The notes under the pieces were generated by a model. That model was not told where the DNA came from and made no database searches. It was given only the letters and a program-made list of their open reading frames with translations. From Iris pallida (Eukaryota; Streptophyta; Magnoliopsida; Asparagales; Iridaceae), in contig JANAVB010016201.1 of the NCBI GenBank assembly GCA_029216955.1, positions 1 through 64,000 on the forward strand: a DNA stretch of 64,000 nucleotides, given 5' to 3'. The position numbers were made by a program, and so were the translations under genes. Shown here piece by piece: positions 23,208 to 35,953 of the stretch. Every line of letters starts with the position of its first letter. Position 1 is the first letter of the stretch.

Positions 23208-26043
23208 TATTTTTGTGGTAGCCCATGCAAGGTCAAGTTTGCCGTTTCGGTTACATGACTGTACCGAACGGGCCTGCAATATAGGATTAGAGTCTAGAAT
23301 CTCATCCACCGACTTGACATCCTTCTTGACTTCAAATTCCGAACTCTCGTTCGACCTCCTTGATTTGCATCCTGCTTGAACTCTTTCTACCAACACCCTA
23401 TCATCTCGTACTTAAATATGGTTAGAAAGATGACTACACTACTATATACTTATTGGTCAACCCTATGTCTAGAAGGATTATTGACAATTAATATCCATTG
23501 AGGTTATATTTGAGTATAAAGGTATTTATTTTTTCTAGAAATATGATCTTAAGGATTAGTTAATTTCAAGTTGGGTAGTAGCATATTACCGCCTTCAAAG
23601 GATAGTTAGAATTTTATGTTGTTATTACAAGGTGGTATACACAAGAGGATAGCTAGATCTAGAAAACAAAATTTTGGATTTACGAATTTTTTTTGAAATG
23701 GTGAAATAGTTATGATTTATTAGGGATATGAAATCGATTGAGAAATAACTTAAGTTTTTATATTGTGACACATGAATTATGGTTAACTTTAAAAGTTTGG
23801 ATTGTAATATTATAAATTTTATCTCAAGATTATTTAAGGAGTTTTAATTATAATTTTTAGACAACTAGAGAAGACGAAAGTTTAGTTTGAGAGAGCTTAA
23901 GGTTTAAAATTGAGTCGTACGATTTATAAGTTTATTTTGAGTTGAAGAAATGATGGTAAAATGTTGTTTAAATATTTGGAGGATATGAAAGCGACTTTGA
24001 AGAAAAAAAAATCAAATTTTAAATTGTGTCATATGATCTATGATATAAAAAGTTAATTAGATTTTAAGTTTAAAGCCTTGATTATGGATATTTAAATTTT
24101 GGTAAAAAAAGATTTAATTTGAGATACATGATTTGCGATTGATGAAGTGAGCTAAGAGTTTATCTCGAGGTACATTTGAGAATTGGAAAATTTCAAAGGT
24201 GATGGCTTATTATGAAGTTTAGTTGTGCTGCATTATATATGATGAAGGGGAGTTGGAAATTATTTAAAGGAAATTAAACTTTAAAGTTATGATTAAATAC
24301 TTGATGGGGTATCTTGAGATTTTATTTCGAAACTGTTGAGGAACTAGAAATTTGAAATTTGATCATATATTGGTAGAGGACCAAGAAGCAAGCAAGTCAC
24401 CCTAATGGGATACAAGTATTCCTCATTAATTGCCATGATAAGTTGTATATACTCGAGTGTAGTTACGTCATCTGCCAAACTATGTGAAGATATGTCAATC
24501 TTGACTCACTCGACATTCCCTCAAAACTAGATTTTATCGTGACTTTCTAACCATTTGAAACTTGAGAAATGAGTAGATTGTTCCTTAATCATACTCCATC
24601 TAAAGTGGCTATTATATCTTTAGAAACTGTATTTCTAACTTATTTTACCTTGATCTACTAGAATCCGAATTATCCTTATTTCATGCTTTAACTTGGTCAC
24701 TTATTTTGTGCGTTAATCATTATCTCATGAACTCCCACTTTCTATTTTAAATTTTTTTTGTCCTTTACCGTGACTTTGATAATTGGAACGCAACACTAGA
24801 CTTTTCCATCCAACAAATTTCATAGGCAAGACCTAGGCGAGCCCACCTTCATGTAGATATATCATGTCCCACTAAAACACGTCCTTTTGTGCTCTAATTG
24901 CTTGACACGACTTTCGAGTCGAAAGGACTAAACTCAATTCTTTACCCTTAAACTAATATATTTTCTAGCTGCGGATAAGACTCAACCTTGACTGATTCTT
25001 TCCACCCGATGTGTGATTGTGTTCTATCTGACTCCTTAAAATGCTTGACTTGTGCTTTACCTTGATTGCCTGACCCATTGACCCCTTTACGCCACTAGTT
25101 CAATTCTTGTAAATTGGGTAGAATACCTCACTACCTAACAAACATTTTCCTAGTGAACCATATAGATGAGTTCATTTATACTACTAATTTAAGGATCTTG
25201 GACTAATTAATTTCTTTCATCATATACTGCTTATATTTTTACTATCTTATGTTGCTATTATAGTCCAGTTTTGCAAGCTTACTCTTTATCGAGCTTGTTC
25301 GTGACATATGTTAATTGTGGGCGCCCACTAATACATTATCTAATCAGAACCGACGCATTATGGTCTGATCAACCATAGTGCACTTGGTTCGCTTTTGTAT
25401 ATTGTTCAACGTGGATGGAGACATAGTTAAAACTTGGCCCTTGAGTCTCACCCGCGACTGCCTTGGCAATTCTTTTGGAACTTATTCAGTCGTCTTTGAA
25501 CCACTCATTCGAATTCGATAATGTCATCTTGAACTCTTTGTTTTTGCCTTTCGCCCGTGTTAGAAAGACAAACACCCGTACTTGATATTCTCTTAGTTGT
25601 CCACAGTCTATTGCCAGGATAGATAGCCAGTTACCAACCAATGTGACTGTAACCCCATCTGGAGTTAATCGTCCTCCTCGTGACATTAGATTCATTATCA
25701 CGATTTTCTAATCATTCTTGACACTTAAGAATGATTTAAATCATTTCCTTAATCAAACCTAAAACCAGACGACCATATTTTTTCAAGGAGCCATACCTCC
25801 CAAGTCCCTAAGTTGTTCTCCTTGATCCACCCAATATTTCTCGAATTGTGTTATCATGATTGTCTTAGCTAGCGACCCTCGTCCAATACCATATTCGCGA
25901 ATTATTTTCCTATTTGACAAATTCAATTTAAATACCGTTTCCTTGCCTCGCCAAATAAATTCTTCATACTTCCTTATCGTTAAACTCTTGTACACTACCT
26001 ATTCCTAAATTTCGAGGATAAAATTCTTGTAAGTTGGGTAGGA
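23208..26043 (+). other. LARD-like element internal region, non-coding
   Basis: 2.8 kb without recognisable gag, protease, reverse transcriptase or integrase on either strand. The longest frames are about 70 codons and unremarkable. Just before the 3' LTR (about 26011-26043), the text TTTCGAGGATAAAATTC...GGGTAGGATG resembles the end of gypsy pol followed by a degraded polypurine tract, the only hint of the ancestor. A similar TTCTTGTAAATTGGGTAGAAT occurs at 25115. Confidence 0.6.
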
Positions 26044-26772
26044 TGTAAGCTCCATAAATTTCTACTTTTAAATTTTTTTATAAATTGAGTATTTAAAATT
26101 TTTACTTGGTATTTGTACGTCGCATAGTCGTATTACACGTCGCGTACGAAATTGTCATATTGGACGTCGCGGATGAGTTCGTCAATTTTGTATGTCTCGT
26201 CGAGTGCGAATATGTGCGAGCGTACAAATTTTAGAAAAATATTTTTTCTATTTTTATAATATATATAATAATTATTTGTATTTGTATTTACTTAAAGTCG
26301 TGAAAAGTATCAAGATGGCCAAAACTTATTACTTTTATTTATTTATAAAAGACTAGCTTATTTAATAGTGGTAGTTTAGAAAACTAATTTTATGCAAATG
26401 TTCCTTGCACATGAGGTACATGAATTTAAATTCATATATATATATAATTCCATTTTCGAAGTTATTGATATTAATATTTTATTATTCAAAAGATATTTAC
26501 AAATATTTATTATTTTCAAAATTTTTATTATTGATATTTTTGGAAAATATATTTAAAATTTTTTGTGGCCATTTTAAATCTTGATTTGATTTTATGGATT
26601 TAATTTAAAAAGTTTAAAGGTAGAATTTATATTATATTTGAGTTTAGATGATCTAGATTTAAATTGGAATTTAATTTAAGTTTAGATTTGATTTATTTGA
26701 AATAAAATTTATATTATCTAATAGGGAAATTTAAACATTCTAATCCCTATCCAACTGGGAATTCCTACATCC

Positions 26773-26780
26773 TATAAATA
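26773..26780 (+). promoter_or_regulatory. TATA box, LARD-like 3' LTR
   Basis: TATAAATA, the counterpart of the box at 12797-12804. Confidence 0.75.
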
Positions 26781-27810
26781 GGCATGTACTCCTCCATAAA
26801 TTACTCACATCCACAAATTCTTCACAAAAATCGTGCATCGTGTCTGTGACCCCCACAACTCTTATTCCAATCTCGTACAATCATCCACGTCTTGTCCACA
26901 CCCTGGACACGACGATAATAAACACAAAATCCCCCGTCACCATCATCGACCCAACCACCACCCAGCAGCATCACCACCAACTCTGCCATCACACAGCAGC
27001 CAGCCCCCTCGCTAACCTCCCGGCCATCCGCTCTGTCTTCCCGTCACCCGGCCAACCATCCCTGTGGTCATCACCACCGCCAACGGAGTGGCAGCCCTGT
27101 CTACGCCCACCCGCCAAAACTGCCATCGTGCCTACATCACCACCATGCCCGCCCTGACCACGCTCCTTTAACCACCCAGAGCCCATCTCCGGACACCTGC
27201 TTCTATCGAACACCCTCACCAAATGTCACCACCACTACCACACTTCACCATCCCCCAAAACTAAAAGAACAAAAGAAAGAAGAAGAAGATGAAATCAGAA
27301 AACCCTACCCACGCCGCTGTCCGCTCGTGCCTCCGCGTCGGACGAATCCTCCGCTTAGCCTCTCCTCCGCGGCCGATCGTCGCCGTACTCCGCAGATGGA
27401 CGGGCTGACAGTCGCGTCGCAGCCCACCGGCAGGCCCACATGCCTCCGCCGCGTCCCGACGGGTGGCCGCACTCGCGAGCTACTGCACCATATTGTCCCC
27501 ACCAGACCGCGCCCCCTCTCTCCTCTCCGGCCGGTGAACTTTCGCCCGGCGTACGCCCAAAACCCTGCCGATCTCGCCGGATCCCGTGCATCGAGAGCGC
27601 AGCCCACCGCGGGGCTTCGCCTCCCTCCTCGAGCGCGACCACCGTGAGCGCGACCCCGCCACCTACCGCCAGATCCGGCCGAGTGCCCGCTCCGGCGCCG
27701 ACGACTGGTAAACCCTCATCCCTTTCCCCTCTCTAATTCTTTCCTCTCTCTCTCTTCTCTGTAGACATTTGGGAGGGGGGGGGGGGAAGAGTATATAAGT
27801 AATAAAAAGT

Positions 27811-27911
27811 TATTATTATTATTATTATCATTATTATTATCATTATCATTATTTTTATTATTTTTATTATTTTTATTAGTATGCTGTCATTATTGTTTGT
27901 ATTAAGTATAA

Positions 27912-27960
<49 letters not shown>

Positions 27961-27967
27961 CATTGTT

Positions 27968-27998
<31 letters not shown>

Positions 27999-28075
27999 GT
28001 ATGCTCTCATTATTGTTAGTATTAAGTATAATAATAATAATTATTATTATTATGATTATTATTATTATTATTCTT
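27811..28075. repeat. ATT microsatellite cluster, 3' LTR
   Basis: Interrupted TTA/ATT/ATC runs with the AGTATGCTGTCATTATTGTT segment repeated between them. The isoleucine-rich open frames on both strands here are artefacts. Confidence 0.93.
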
Positions 28076-29701
28076 ATTCTTATTATGTTATTCTACTGAG
28101 TTTACGGTATAATTATTTGTATAGTATTATTATTAGATTATAAATTTTATTATGGTTATTGATAGGGAAAAGAGATTTAGATAATAGTTTTCAAATTATT
28201 AGTATAACAAATATAATATTTGTCTTGGCCTAAAGTATATTACAAAAATATTTTATGGTATTCTAAAATTGAGTTTTATTTATTTATTTCTAAAATAAAA
28301 TTAAATTACAGTTTTGACCACAAATAATTTTTCTAGATTATGATTTTTATATTTTTTTCTAAATAAAAGTAGTTACCAAATTTATATACGGATTTCTAGT
28401 ATTTACAAATATTTGCGAAAGTATATTTTAGACTAATAACAACTAGTTTCAGAAATCGTATAAATATTTTCTAAAAAGTATTATGAGTATTTTTTTCCAC
28501 AAACTCCCTTCGATTATCATCATTGATCACGACTGATTGTGCGTTTCTACTTTCCTTGAATTTTGGACCCTTACACATCGACACCAACTATTGGACCAAA
28601 GATGACTTGTTGGATCATTGCACCACATCAGGCATAACCCCAGGCAAGACACCTTGTCTTTACTGTTTAATTTCTTGCTCAATATCATGCATGTTTTATT
28701 TCTTATCATATTGTTCTTTCAAAACTATATGTAGATATAAATTACTATATTTTATGAAATTGGCTTAGAGTTAAGTGACTACCATATGTTTAGAGCATCT
28801 CATAAACTGTCACGATGTGCCACGGGTTGTGTATGAGTTGTGAGTCGTATATAGATACGGACTTGCGTGTTGACTGTTCATTGGTGCGTACAGGCCGTAC
28901 GTTAGGATATAACTGTTAATAGATTATGTAGAAGACTTGGCAGTTATTAAGGATTAAACAGTGTCGTGGAGTCGACACATGTATAGTATCATGGGGAGGG
29001 GGGAGACAGTTATTAGCGTAGGGGCTACATGTTCAGTACACACATAAATTTGGGCCGATAGTGTCTCGTATGAGCGCTACTTACTGTCCCGGGGCCGATA
29101 GTTCTCGTATGAGAGCTACTTTCTGCCCATGGTCGATAGTGTCTCTTATGAGCGCTACCTACTACCACTGTCTCTCCATCTATGCTGAACACCTAAGCTC
29201 CTGCGTAGAACGTTGTCTTCTCAAAGTGCATATCACATAGAATGGTTAGGAACCTTTAATCATGCATACTTTTCTGTTGAGCTTTATTATTCAGTTTATT
29301 GGCATGATATTATGTGTCTTGTTATGTCCCTCTGAGGACTTGGTGATCTCTCCAGGTGTGTGTTTTCGTGATTCTTGCAGGTGCTCTAGCTAAGGCCATG
29401 TCTTCCTTCCTCCGTGATGATTGGTCTTGGACTCGTCACTTGCTCTCGCTTGCTCAATTCTTTCATTGTATATTTTCCCATATGTAATTTAGTTGGTAGT
29501 AGATTTGTCTCTGCCCAACGATTGTATACATGACAAATTCAAGTTGCTTTTATATCATTATTTATCTGTGTGGATGAGATTTAGTGCCTTGGTTACTGCA
29601 TTTTACAGCTTATGTATACATACGACTGCCTATATACTTCGTATGCATACAGCTGGCATGATACGTATCTAGTCTCAAGTATTTGGGACTGGGGCATTAC
29701 A

Positions 29702-30404
29702 GGTATTTCTGGCTTTAGTCTTGCATACTGCCCACCAGTCGTACCTCGTTGTTCCCTATCTGGGATATGTTGTAAAATATACGAGTTGAGCTTGACTTGC
29801 TAGGATAAATGGTTCGTATCCTTGGTATCGACGACGGTAGTTAATATCCACAAGACCATGCTTGTCAATTTTCCATCCTTGATCTTGTATCAGATCGAAC
29901 CAATCAACTTTGAACAACACGATCTTGGCAGGCTCTGTGCCATAATTGTACATCAATTCTACAATCTCCCGTAAGACGCCATAGAAATAATTGCCTGGAG
30001 TGACATCTTTGTAGTTTGTAGATTTGATACACAAGCAATATTTTTTTGTGGAATCAAGATCCAGGAAGCTATCTCTGATGGGAGCATTTGTTGACTTGAA
30101 CTTAAACCCATTCACGCAATAACTTGGCCATATTTTGACGGCATAAATTGGTCCCTTGGCAAGAGTTCTAATAGATTCATTCTCAAGGGTGACGTCCGGA
30201 CGATCGACCTAAACACGAGAAGATACAAAATTAAGTTCAATGTTAAGTTATTTCTTGTGCAAATACAAATGGAGGAAGATTCTAACTAGCTTCTTACATA
30301 TGCATTCAACCAATACGGGAAATGAAGTCTCATTTCTTCTTCTACTTCTTCATCTGCAATGTATAGTCTACTTGACCTCACCTCATCATTAAATTTGCTG
30401 AAAA
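29702..30404 (-). pseudogene. TNP2 DUF4216 exons
   Basis: The first exon (about 30404-30300) reads EVRSSRLYIADEEVEEEMRL and FPYWLNAY, ending at GTAAGA. The second (about 30211-29702) reads TLAKGPIYAVKIWPSYCVNG, then SYRDVTPGNYFYGVL-like text, IVLFKVDWFDLI and QLVYFTTYPR, the DUF4216 pattern, followed by one in-frame TAG and then DWWAVCKTKARN. The exon is cut at 29702 by the LARD-like element. Its last five bases (GGTAT as read on the plus strand) are the target duplication. Confidence 0.92.
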
Positions 30405-30486
30405 CCAATAAATATAGGGATATACTCGTTAAATTATAATAACGTAATCAACAAATATATGACTTGAACGTTGAAGATTTTTACTT

Positions 30487-30972
30487 ACCACTCTAGCTTT
30501 TCCACTTCATCCTCCTCGAAGTTGAGTAATATATATAACTGGGCATCCCTTAGTTCCTCATCATTCAAATATCTCTTTTTTAGTTTTCCAGAAGGCTTTC
30601 CAAGAGTATTGAAGACTTTCAATAATGCATAATTATATTCTATATCTCCATCATCGTTCCTCGGAGCTCTTGTTCTATTTATAGCAATATGAGGCTTGAA
30701 ATACATTAAACAAAAGTTTGTAATCTCCTCAAGGACACATGCTTTACAAATAGAACCCTTGATCCGTGCCTTATTTTTTACCTTCCTCTTCAGGTGGTTT
30801 AGATGGCGCTCGAATAGGTACATCCACCGATAACCGATGGGCCCATCAACACGTACCTCATAGAAAAGATGAATTGGCAAATGCTCCATAGAGGCGAAGA
30901 ATCCAGGAGGGAACACCCTCTCAACCTTGCGCAATGCTACTGCAATGTCCTTCTCCTATTTTATAATTCGAT
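30487..30972 (-). pseudogene. TNP2 DUF4218 domain
   Basis: Contains EKDIAVALRKVERVFPPGFF, MEHLPIHLFYEVRVDGPIGY and RWMYLFERHLNHLKRKVKNK, then EEITNFCLMYF, all typical of the DUF4218 domain that follows the TNP2 core. The exon ends with LEW next to a GTAAGT splice donor at about 30486. An intron of about 80 bp follows. Confidence 0.93.
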
Positions 30973-31771
30973 CGATGAGCCAGTTAGTAGAACAAAGATC
31001 TCTGAAGAATATGCTAAGCTCTGTCAGTGGATCCCAAACGACCTGGGGTAAGAATTCCCTAAATGCAATTGGGATTAACCTTTCCATAAAAATGTGACAG
31101 TCGTGGCTCTTCATACCCTGTAGTTTGTTCTCCTTCGGGTCAACACATCTTCTCAAATTTGATACGTACCCGTCTGGAAATTTTAGGCCCTGGATCCACC
31201 TACAAAGTTTACCTTTGTCCTCCTTGTCCAGTGAGAAAATAGCCTTGGGCTGCTTATACATCCCACTGCCTTCCTTTATCAAATGCAACTCTGAACGTCT
31301 GCATATTTCTTCTAAGTCCAACCTGGCCTTGGGATTGTCTTTCGTCTTCTCCTTTACGTCCATCACAGTATTTATTATATTGTCAAATATATTCTTCTCG
31401 ATATGCATGACATCCAGGTTATGTCTGAGCAGATGGTCACTCCAATATGGCAGGTCCCAGAATATACTCCTCTTTGTCCAGTTGTGAGTGCGGCCAAGTC
31501 CATCACACTTGTACCCCGCTGTAGGATCTTCAATAGCACTTGACAATTCTTTAACTTTCTCCCATATCGTGTCCCCGGACCACCGGGGCAGTGGACTGGA
31601 CTTCTCTATCACGCCAGTATAAAAATCATTCCTGTTCCTCCGGTACGGATGATCCTTTGGCAGGAACTGTCGATGACAATCAAAGAAGCACGGTTTTTCT
31701 CCGTGTTTCAAACGGAAAGCCTTAGTGCGATCCACGTAATATGGACATACGAGATGACATGGGTGCTCCAA
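30956..31771 (-). pseudogene. TNP2 transposase core
   Basis: An open 271-codon segment with the hallmark text HNLDVMHIEKNIFDNIINTV, preceded by WTKRSIFWDLPYWSDHLLR and followed by LKFPDGYVSNLRRCVDPKEN and KSHDCHIFMERLIPIAFREF. These are the most conserved parts of plant CACTA transposases. The frame ends at a TAG (about 30960) inside the usual junction with the next domain, so the stop is a point mutation rather than the natural end. Confidence 0.95.
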
Positions 31772-32651
31772 CCCGATAACATTCCATAGGCCGAAAAATT
31801 ATTAATAGTCCAAATTAGTGCGGCCCTCATCTGAAAGTTCTGCTTTCTGGAAACATCATATGTGGTTGCACCTACTTCTTACAACTGATTCAGCTCATCT
31901 ACCAAGGGCTGTAAGTACACATCGATGTTCCTCTTCGGGTTCTTCGGACCTGGAATAATAACAGTTAGGAACATATAAGGAGTCTTCATACACATCCAAG
32001 GCGACAAGTTGTACGGAGTAACAATCACAGGCCAACAAGAATATTGTGAGCCCGAAAGTCCAAATGGGGTAAAACCGTCGGAGGAAAGCCCCAATCTGAC
32101 ATTACGCGGCTTCGAAGCAAAATCAGGATACACTCGATCAAAGTACTTCCATGCTTCCCCGTCGGATGGATGATCCAGTACTCCATCTATTTGTTCTCGC
32201 TTGTGCCAACTCATATTATCAGCTGTCTCCTTTGCCATAAACAACCTCTGCAATCGCGACGTCAAAGGCAAATAGTGCATCGAATCTGTTGACTTGCGTG
32301 TACCAGAAGTCCTTGTTGTACTAGTTGCCTTGAAGCGATCGGCACCACAAAATCTGCAGGCGTCTTCATCCTTGTCGTCCTTATAGTACAATATGCATCC
32401 GTTGCGACATGCATCAATTTTTTATACCCCATCAAGAGCGATCTCACCATTCTCTTGGATCGGTAGAAGTCTTTAGGTAACTTGGCACCCTCCGGCAATA
32501 CATCTTTAATTAACTCCAGGATTCGGTTGTAGCATTCTTGAGACATGTTGAAATCTAATTTTATGCTCAGCAGTCTTGTAATCACCTCCAACGGTGAGTG
32601 GTCATCACAACCAGGATATAAAGGAGTCCTTGCATTCTCCAGCAACTCCAT
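31760..32651 (-). pseudogene. TNP2 central region
   Basis: Two overlapping frames joined by a frameshift near 32410. The right one (32651-32262) contains LYPGCDDHSPLEVITRLLSI. The left one (32391-31879) contains YYKDDKDEDACRFCGADRF, a Cys pair typical of TNP2, then LTSRLQRLFMAKETADNMSW and CWPVIVTPYNLSPWMCMKTP, strongly matching the Transposase_21 region. The frame stops at LNQL where the family continues with Trp, so TGG has become TAA at about 31886. Family-like text (KQNFQMRAALIWTI) continues in frame to about 31800, where another shift occurs. Confidence 0.92.
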
Positions 32652-33066
32652 GAACTTTCAGTATCGGCATTCGGTGCCTCCTCAGCTGCATATTGATTGT
32701 TCGGATCGAAACTAGGCCCCGCAGCATCGAAAACCATGTTCGTCCACCTTGGTCGTAATCAGCATGCTCGTGGACATCTACATAAGGCTCCACATAAGGC
32801 TTCGGCTCGGATGCTAAAGGCACAAGTTCTCCGTGTGCTGTCCACTGATAATAATTTGGCATAAAACCCCTCGAATATAAATGATATGCCACATCCACTT
32901 TCGAATGATATTTCAAGTTGCGACATCTCATACATGGACACTTAATTTTTGTACGGTCCATGAATTGAGGGAACGCCTTGGCAAACTGCAGGAACTGTTG
33001 CACACCCTGTATAAATTCATCCCACACACCGCACATGTCACCAAGATGATGATTGTACATCCACAA
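32605..33066 (-). pseudogene. TNP2 N-terminal transposase-associated domain
   Basis: About 150 codons starting at the ATG at 33066. It holds the zinc-binding pattern IKCPCMRCRNLKYHS and then VAYHLYSRGFMPNYYQW, typical of the transposase-associated domain at the front of CACTA TNP2 proteins. After about residue 110 the frame slips. The expected continuation (ENARTPLYPGCDDHSPLEV) is read in the next frame from about 32651, so a frameshift lies near 32660-32690. Confidence 0.9.
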
Positions 33067-34664
33067 ACGGTTCTACAGATAGTAATTCATATCCATTTTA
33101 AGATAATTCTACAAAGATTGATACTCAATGTATAATTCATATATGTTTTGTAATTCCAGAAAAAAAACAAGTGTGAGAACGGATGGCTCAGAACACATTT
33201 TCATAAGCAGGCAAAAAGGTTATATTCGATTTTTTCGAAAGCAGATAAAAAGGTTATATTCAATTTTTTGACAAGTGTGAGAACGGATGAATCAAAACAC
33301 AATCCAAAATTCATTCTAGCATACATTAATGTGAATCATCTATGTTCTGTACATATGGTATAGTATATGTTCTTATCGAATCTAGTATCTGAAGGATGTA
33401 ACAGAATCAAGATGAACCCACATAATGTAATACTAAGACATCATCTACTACTAAAAGATATAGTGATAGGTTGTCGTATCATCATTGCTGAAGGATGGGG
33501 GTCGGAGGACAGTCATCTACGGCTACATAGTTTCTGCCTCGCCAGTCGAATGGCTGCATGGACTCTGTCCTGATCACCATGTCGTACCATAGATTAATGA
33601 AAATTCCTTACAACAAATGTCGTACATAGATTTCTGCCTCGCCAGTCGAATGGCTACAGGGACAGTGTCTAGCTGGTACCAATCTAGTGTCTATCGAGAG
33701 ATTGATGGTCATTACGATATATATGTATATTAAGTAGTAAATACATACTTGTTATTTAATAAATAAAATTTATTTCCCTTTTGATGCACTTTCATTCATA
33801 TATATACTTTATTATATAATATTCCAACTAGAATATCCAATATACACTAGGATTTGACAGAATATTCAACTAGAATACCCAATATACACTTTCATTCATA
33901 TATATACTTTATGTCCATAGAACATCTATGAAACAAAATTGTTAAATTTGATAGAATATGGCTATAGATTAAATTAGAGAGACCAACACTTGGGATATCA
34001 TAAGTAGAGAACAAAAAATCCTAAATTATCAATTAAAAATCGGGAAGGAAATAAAACAAGCCATCCAAATTGTGTACTTTCAAACCCAGACACACCCCTC
34101 ACATTAGAAACATGTAATTCAAAATCAGATTAATGGGATAGTTACTTCCAAACCCAGACACACCCCTCACATTAGAAACATGTAATTCAAAATCAGGCCC
34201 CAATAAAGATGGCCTACTGTCCTCACACAGCTTATGACACACTTAAACTCACTGGACTGAACAATTCTATTGGTTTGGGGACTGAACAATATGTTAGTAT
34301 AGGATTTCTATGACTGATACATAAAGGAATGATACAACATGCCTTAATAACTGAGACATGAAGGAATGATATAACACACACACACACATATATATAAGTG
34401 ACTTACTATAGTATGCATCACTCAAGCCATTTCCCCTCTTAAACTAAACAATAGGACATGCTTATAGGATACCCTAAGTTAATCTCACTGATACTAAGGG
34501 GGATGAGGGACTGATAACTAAGGTAAGTGGACTGAATCACCTATGGGTATTAGACAAGGATGAAGGACAATGGGACTGAATTTAACATGGCCTGAAAGGA
34601 TATGGACTATAGGTAAACTGATACAATTGTATCATAGGACCAACGAACCAATAATGAATGGATT
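33067..34664. other. CACTA upstream region (promoter side), left part
   Basis: Non-coding DNA upstream of the TNP2 start. It contains small local duplications: TTTCTGCCTCGCCAGTCGAA at 33531 and 33628, GTGTGAGAACGGATG at 33172 and 33274, ACTAGAATA(T/C)CCAATATACAC at 33827 and 33870, and a 50-bp unit including CACCCCTCACATTAGAAACA at 34090 and 34160. From 34240 on, a GGACTGA(A/T) motif recurs every 20-60 bp. No gene is visible; the 68-codon frame at 33367-33573 looks random. Confidence 0.6.
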
Positions 34665-34669
34665 GATCA

Positions 34670-35939
34670 TGTTAGGGTTATATACTAAAAGCATCACTTT
34701 TGTAGTAACATTATTTCCTTAAATTTGGAATGAGAATCATATGGGCAAATGTTTGCATATTATATTTGTTGCAAGTGTTAATACAAATGTCTGATATTCT
34801 ATATTATAGATAATATGGTGTGTTGTGTCACACAGAAGATCATATTATCAGTTTCCTATGGAGTATATAAATAGTTCACAACCTAGATGGACTTGGACAA
34901 TCTATTGGAAAGGTTGTAGTGTAATATGGTATTAGTCTATCTTGACTATATGTTTACACTAGTACACTTTTTGTGTATTGAACATGACCACTGAGGTTGT
35001 TCTATTTGTACTAACTACATAAGAGAACAAACACCTCTGTTATTATGGATGCTTGTGCTCTTAATCCGGATATAATAATAGACATGTATATGCAGTGTGC
35101 ATTACTTTGACTCATAAAAGAGTGAGATTCATTATGGATCAACAACCTCTATGAATTGGGTAATAACATTGTATGTATGATGGGCTGTTGATTATAAATG
35201 GAATCCATGTCCCGATACATCGGGTTGATGATGTCCCCTTAAGGAGCTCATAAGGATTGTCATGTAAACCCTGCAGGTGGATTATATCCGACATGACAAA
35301 TAAAGTTGAGCGGTACTACTTAAGGATAAAAGATGTCGAATCAATATAGTTGTCAGTAACTTAATTTGATCGACGGACATACGATATCTTAACATGGGGA
35401 GCCGAACGAGCATATAATAAAAGGAGCTCACAAACATAATTTGGGATTAGGGAGGTAGTGCAACAATAGCTCATTAGTGGACCGAGCTATTGTTAATGGG
35501 TCTGGATTGTGTGTTCGGGCTGAACACGGGATATTCAGATCCGTTAGGAGGCCTAACCCTAATTTCTTCTCATGGTCCCTGCCGTAGCCTATATATATCC
35601 TCTATTCTCTGGCCGCCAGATTAATTATCAGAAATCAAATACTTTCTTTAAATTCGTGATTCACGTAAGGAGAGAAAGAGAGGGCTGCCAAGGAGAAGAA
35701 AAGGTTGGGAGATCGTCGCCTACACGACGTCCAACTCGAGAAAGGAATACGTACAGAAGATCTTGGGGTCGTCCGCTTGAGATTGCCAAAAATTACTTAT
35801 CTTCTTTCCGCCGCAGGTATAATTCGTGAACCCTAGTTTCCGCCTATGAAGGGTTAGAACACGTATTAGATCTTTTTTAACTTTCTATCGATCAATACGC
35901 ACAGCAAAGAAAGGGTCCTGGGAATCTCCAATTCTATCA
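34670..35939 (+). repeat. Copia-B 5' LTR
   Basis: Begins TGTTAGGGTTATATACT and ends GGAATCTCCAATTCTATCA; matches 41233-42501 with scattered differences. Confidence 0.95.
34864..34873 (+). promoter_or_regulatory. TATA box, Copia-B 5' LTR
   Basis: TATATAAATA about 195 bp into the LTR, conserved in the 3' LTR at 41427-41436. Confidence 0.7.
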
Positions 35940-35940
35940 A

Positions 35941-35953
35941 TTGGTATCAGAGC
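35941..35953 (+). promoter_or_regulatory. Copia-B primer-binding site (tRNA-iMet)
   Basis: TTGGTATCAGAGC one base after the 5' LTR end. Confidence 0.93.

Larger units (their letters stand above)
12079..29701 (+). mobile_element. LARD-like LTR element with 3.6-kb LTRs, nested insertion inside
   Basis: Starts TGTAAGCTCCCTAAATTTTT and ends GGGACTGGGGCATTACA. The 5-bp duplication GGTAT flanks it at 12074-12078 and 29702-29706. The 5' LTR (12079-15326 plus 22849-23207, split by another element) matches the 3' LTR (26044-29701). The internal 2.8 kb has no recognisable gag or pol, and no tRNA-iMet primer site is evident after the 5' LTR. Long LTRs plus a non-coding interior fit a large retrotransposon derivative (LARD) mobilised by a partner's enzymes. 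LTR style (TGTAA...TTACA) suggests gypsy ancestry, which is inference. Confidence 0.9.
26044..29701 (+). repeat. LARD-like element 3' LTR
   Basis: Uninterrupted 3,658-bp LTR starting TGTAAGCTCCATAAATTTC and ending GGGGCATTACA. It repeats the TATA box, the GC-rich leader ending at CTG|GTAAAC (GT at 27708), ATT microsatellites with a G-run at about 27775-27786, and an acceptor-like TTCTTGCAG at 29372-29380. Confidence 0.93.
8697..33066 (-). pseudogene. CACTA transposase TNP2 (Transposase_21), interrupted and degenerate
   Basis: The catalytic gene of the CACTA element runs leftward in pieces: transposase-associated domain (33066-32605), central part (32651-31760), core (31771-30956), DUF4218 (30972-30487), two further exons with DUF4216 (30404-29702), then, beyond a 17.6-kb insertion, an acidic segment (12078-12002), and beyond a solo LTR the C-terminal acidic tail ending at a TGA at 8699-8697. 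The domain order is that of plant TNP2 proteins, which cut the element ends in the nucleus. At least three frameshifts (about 32670, 32410 and 31800) and two premature stops (about 31886 and 30960) disable it. No upstream start other than the ATG at 33066 is usable, because a TAG lies just before it. Confidence 0.93.
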
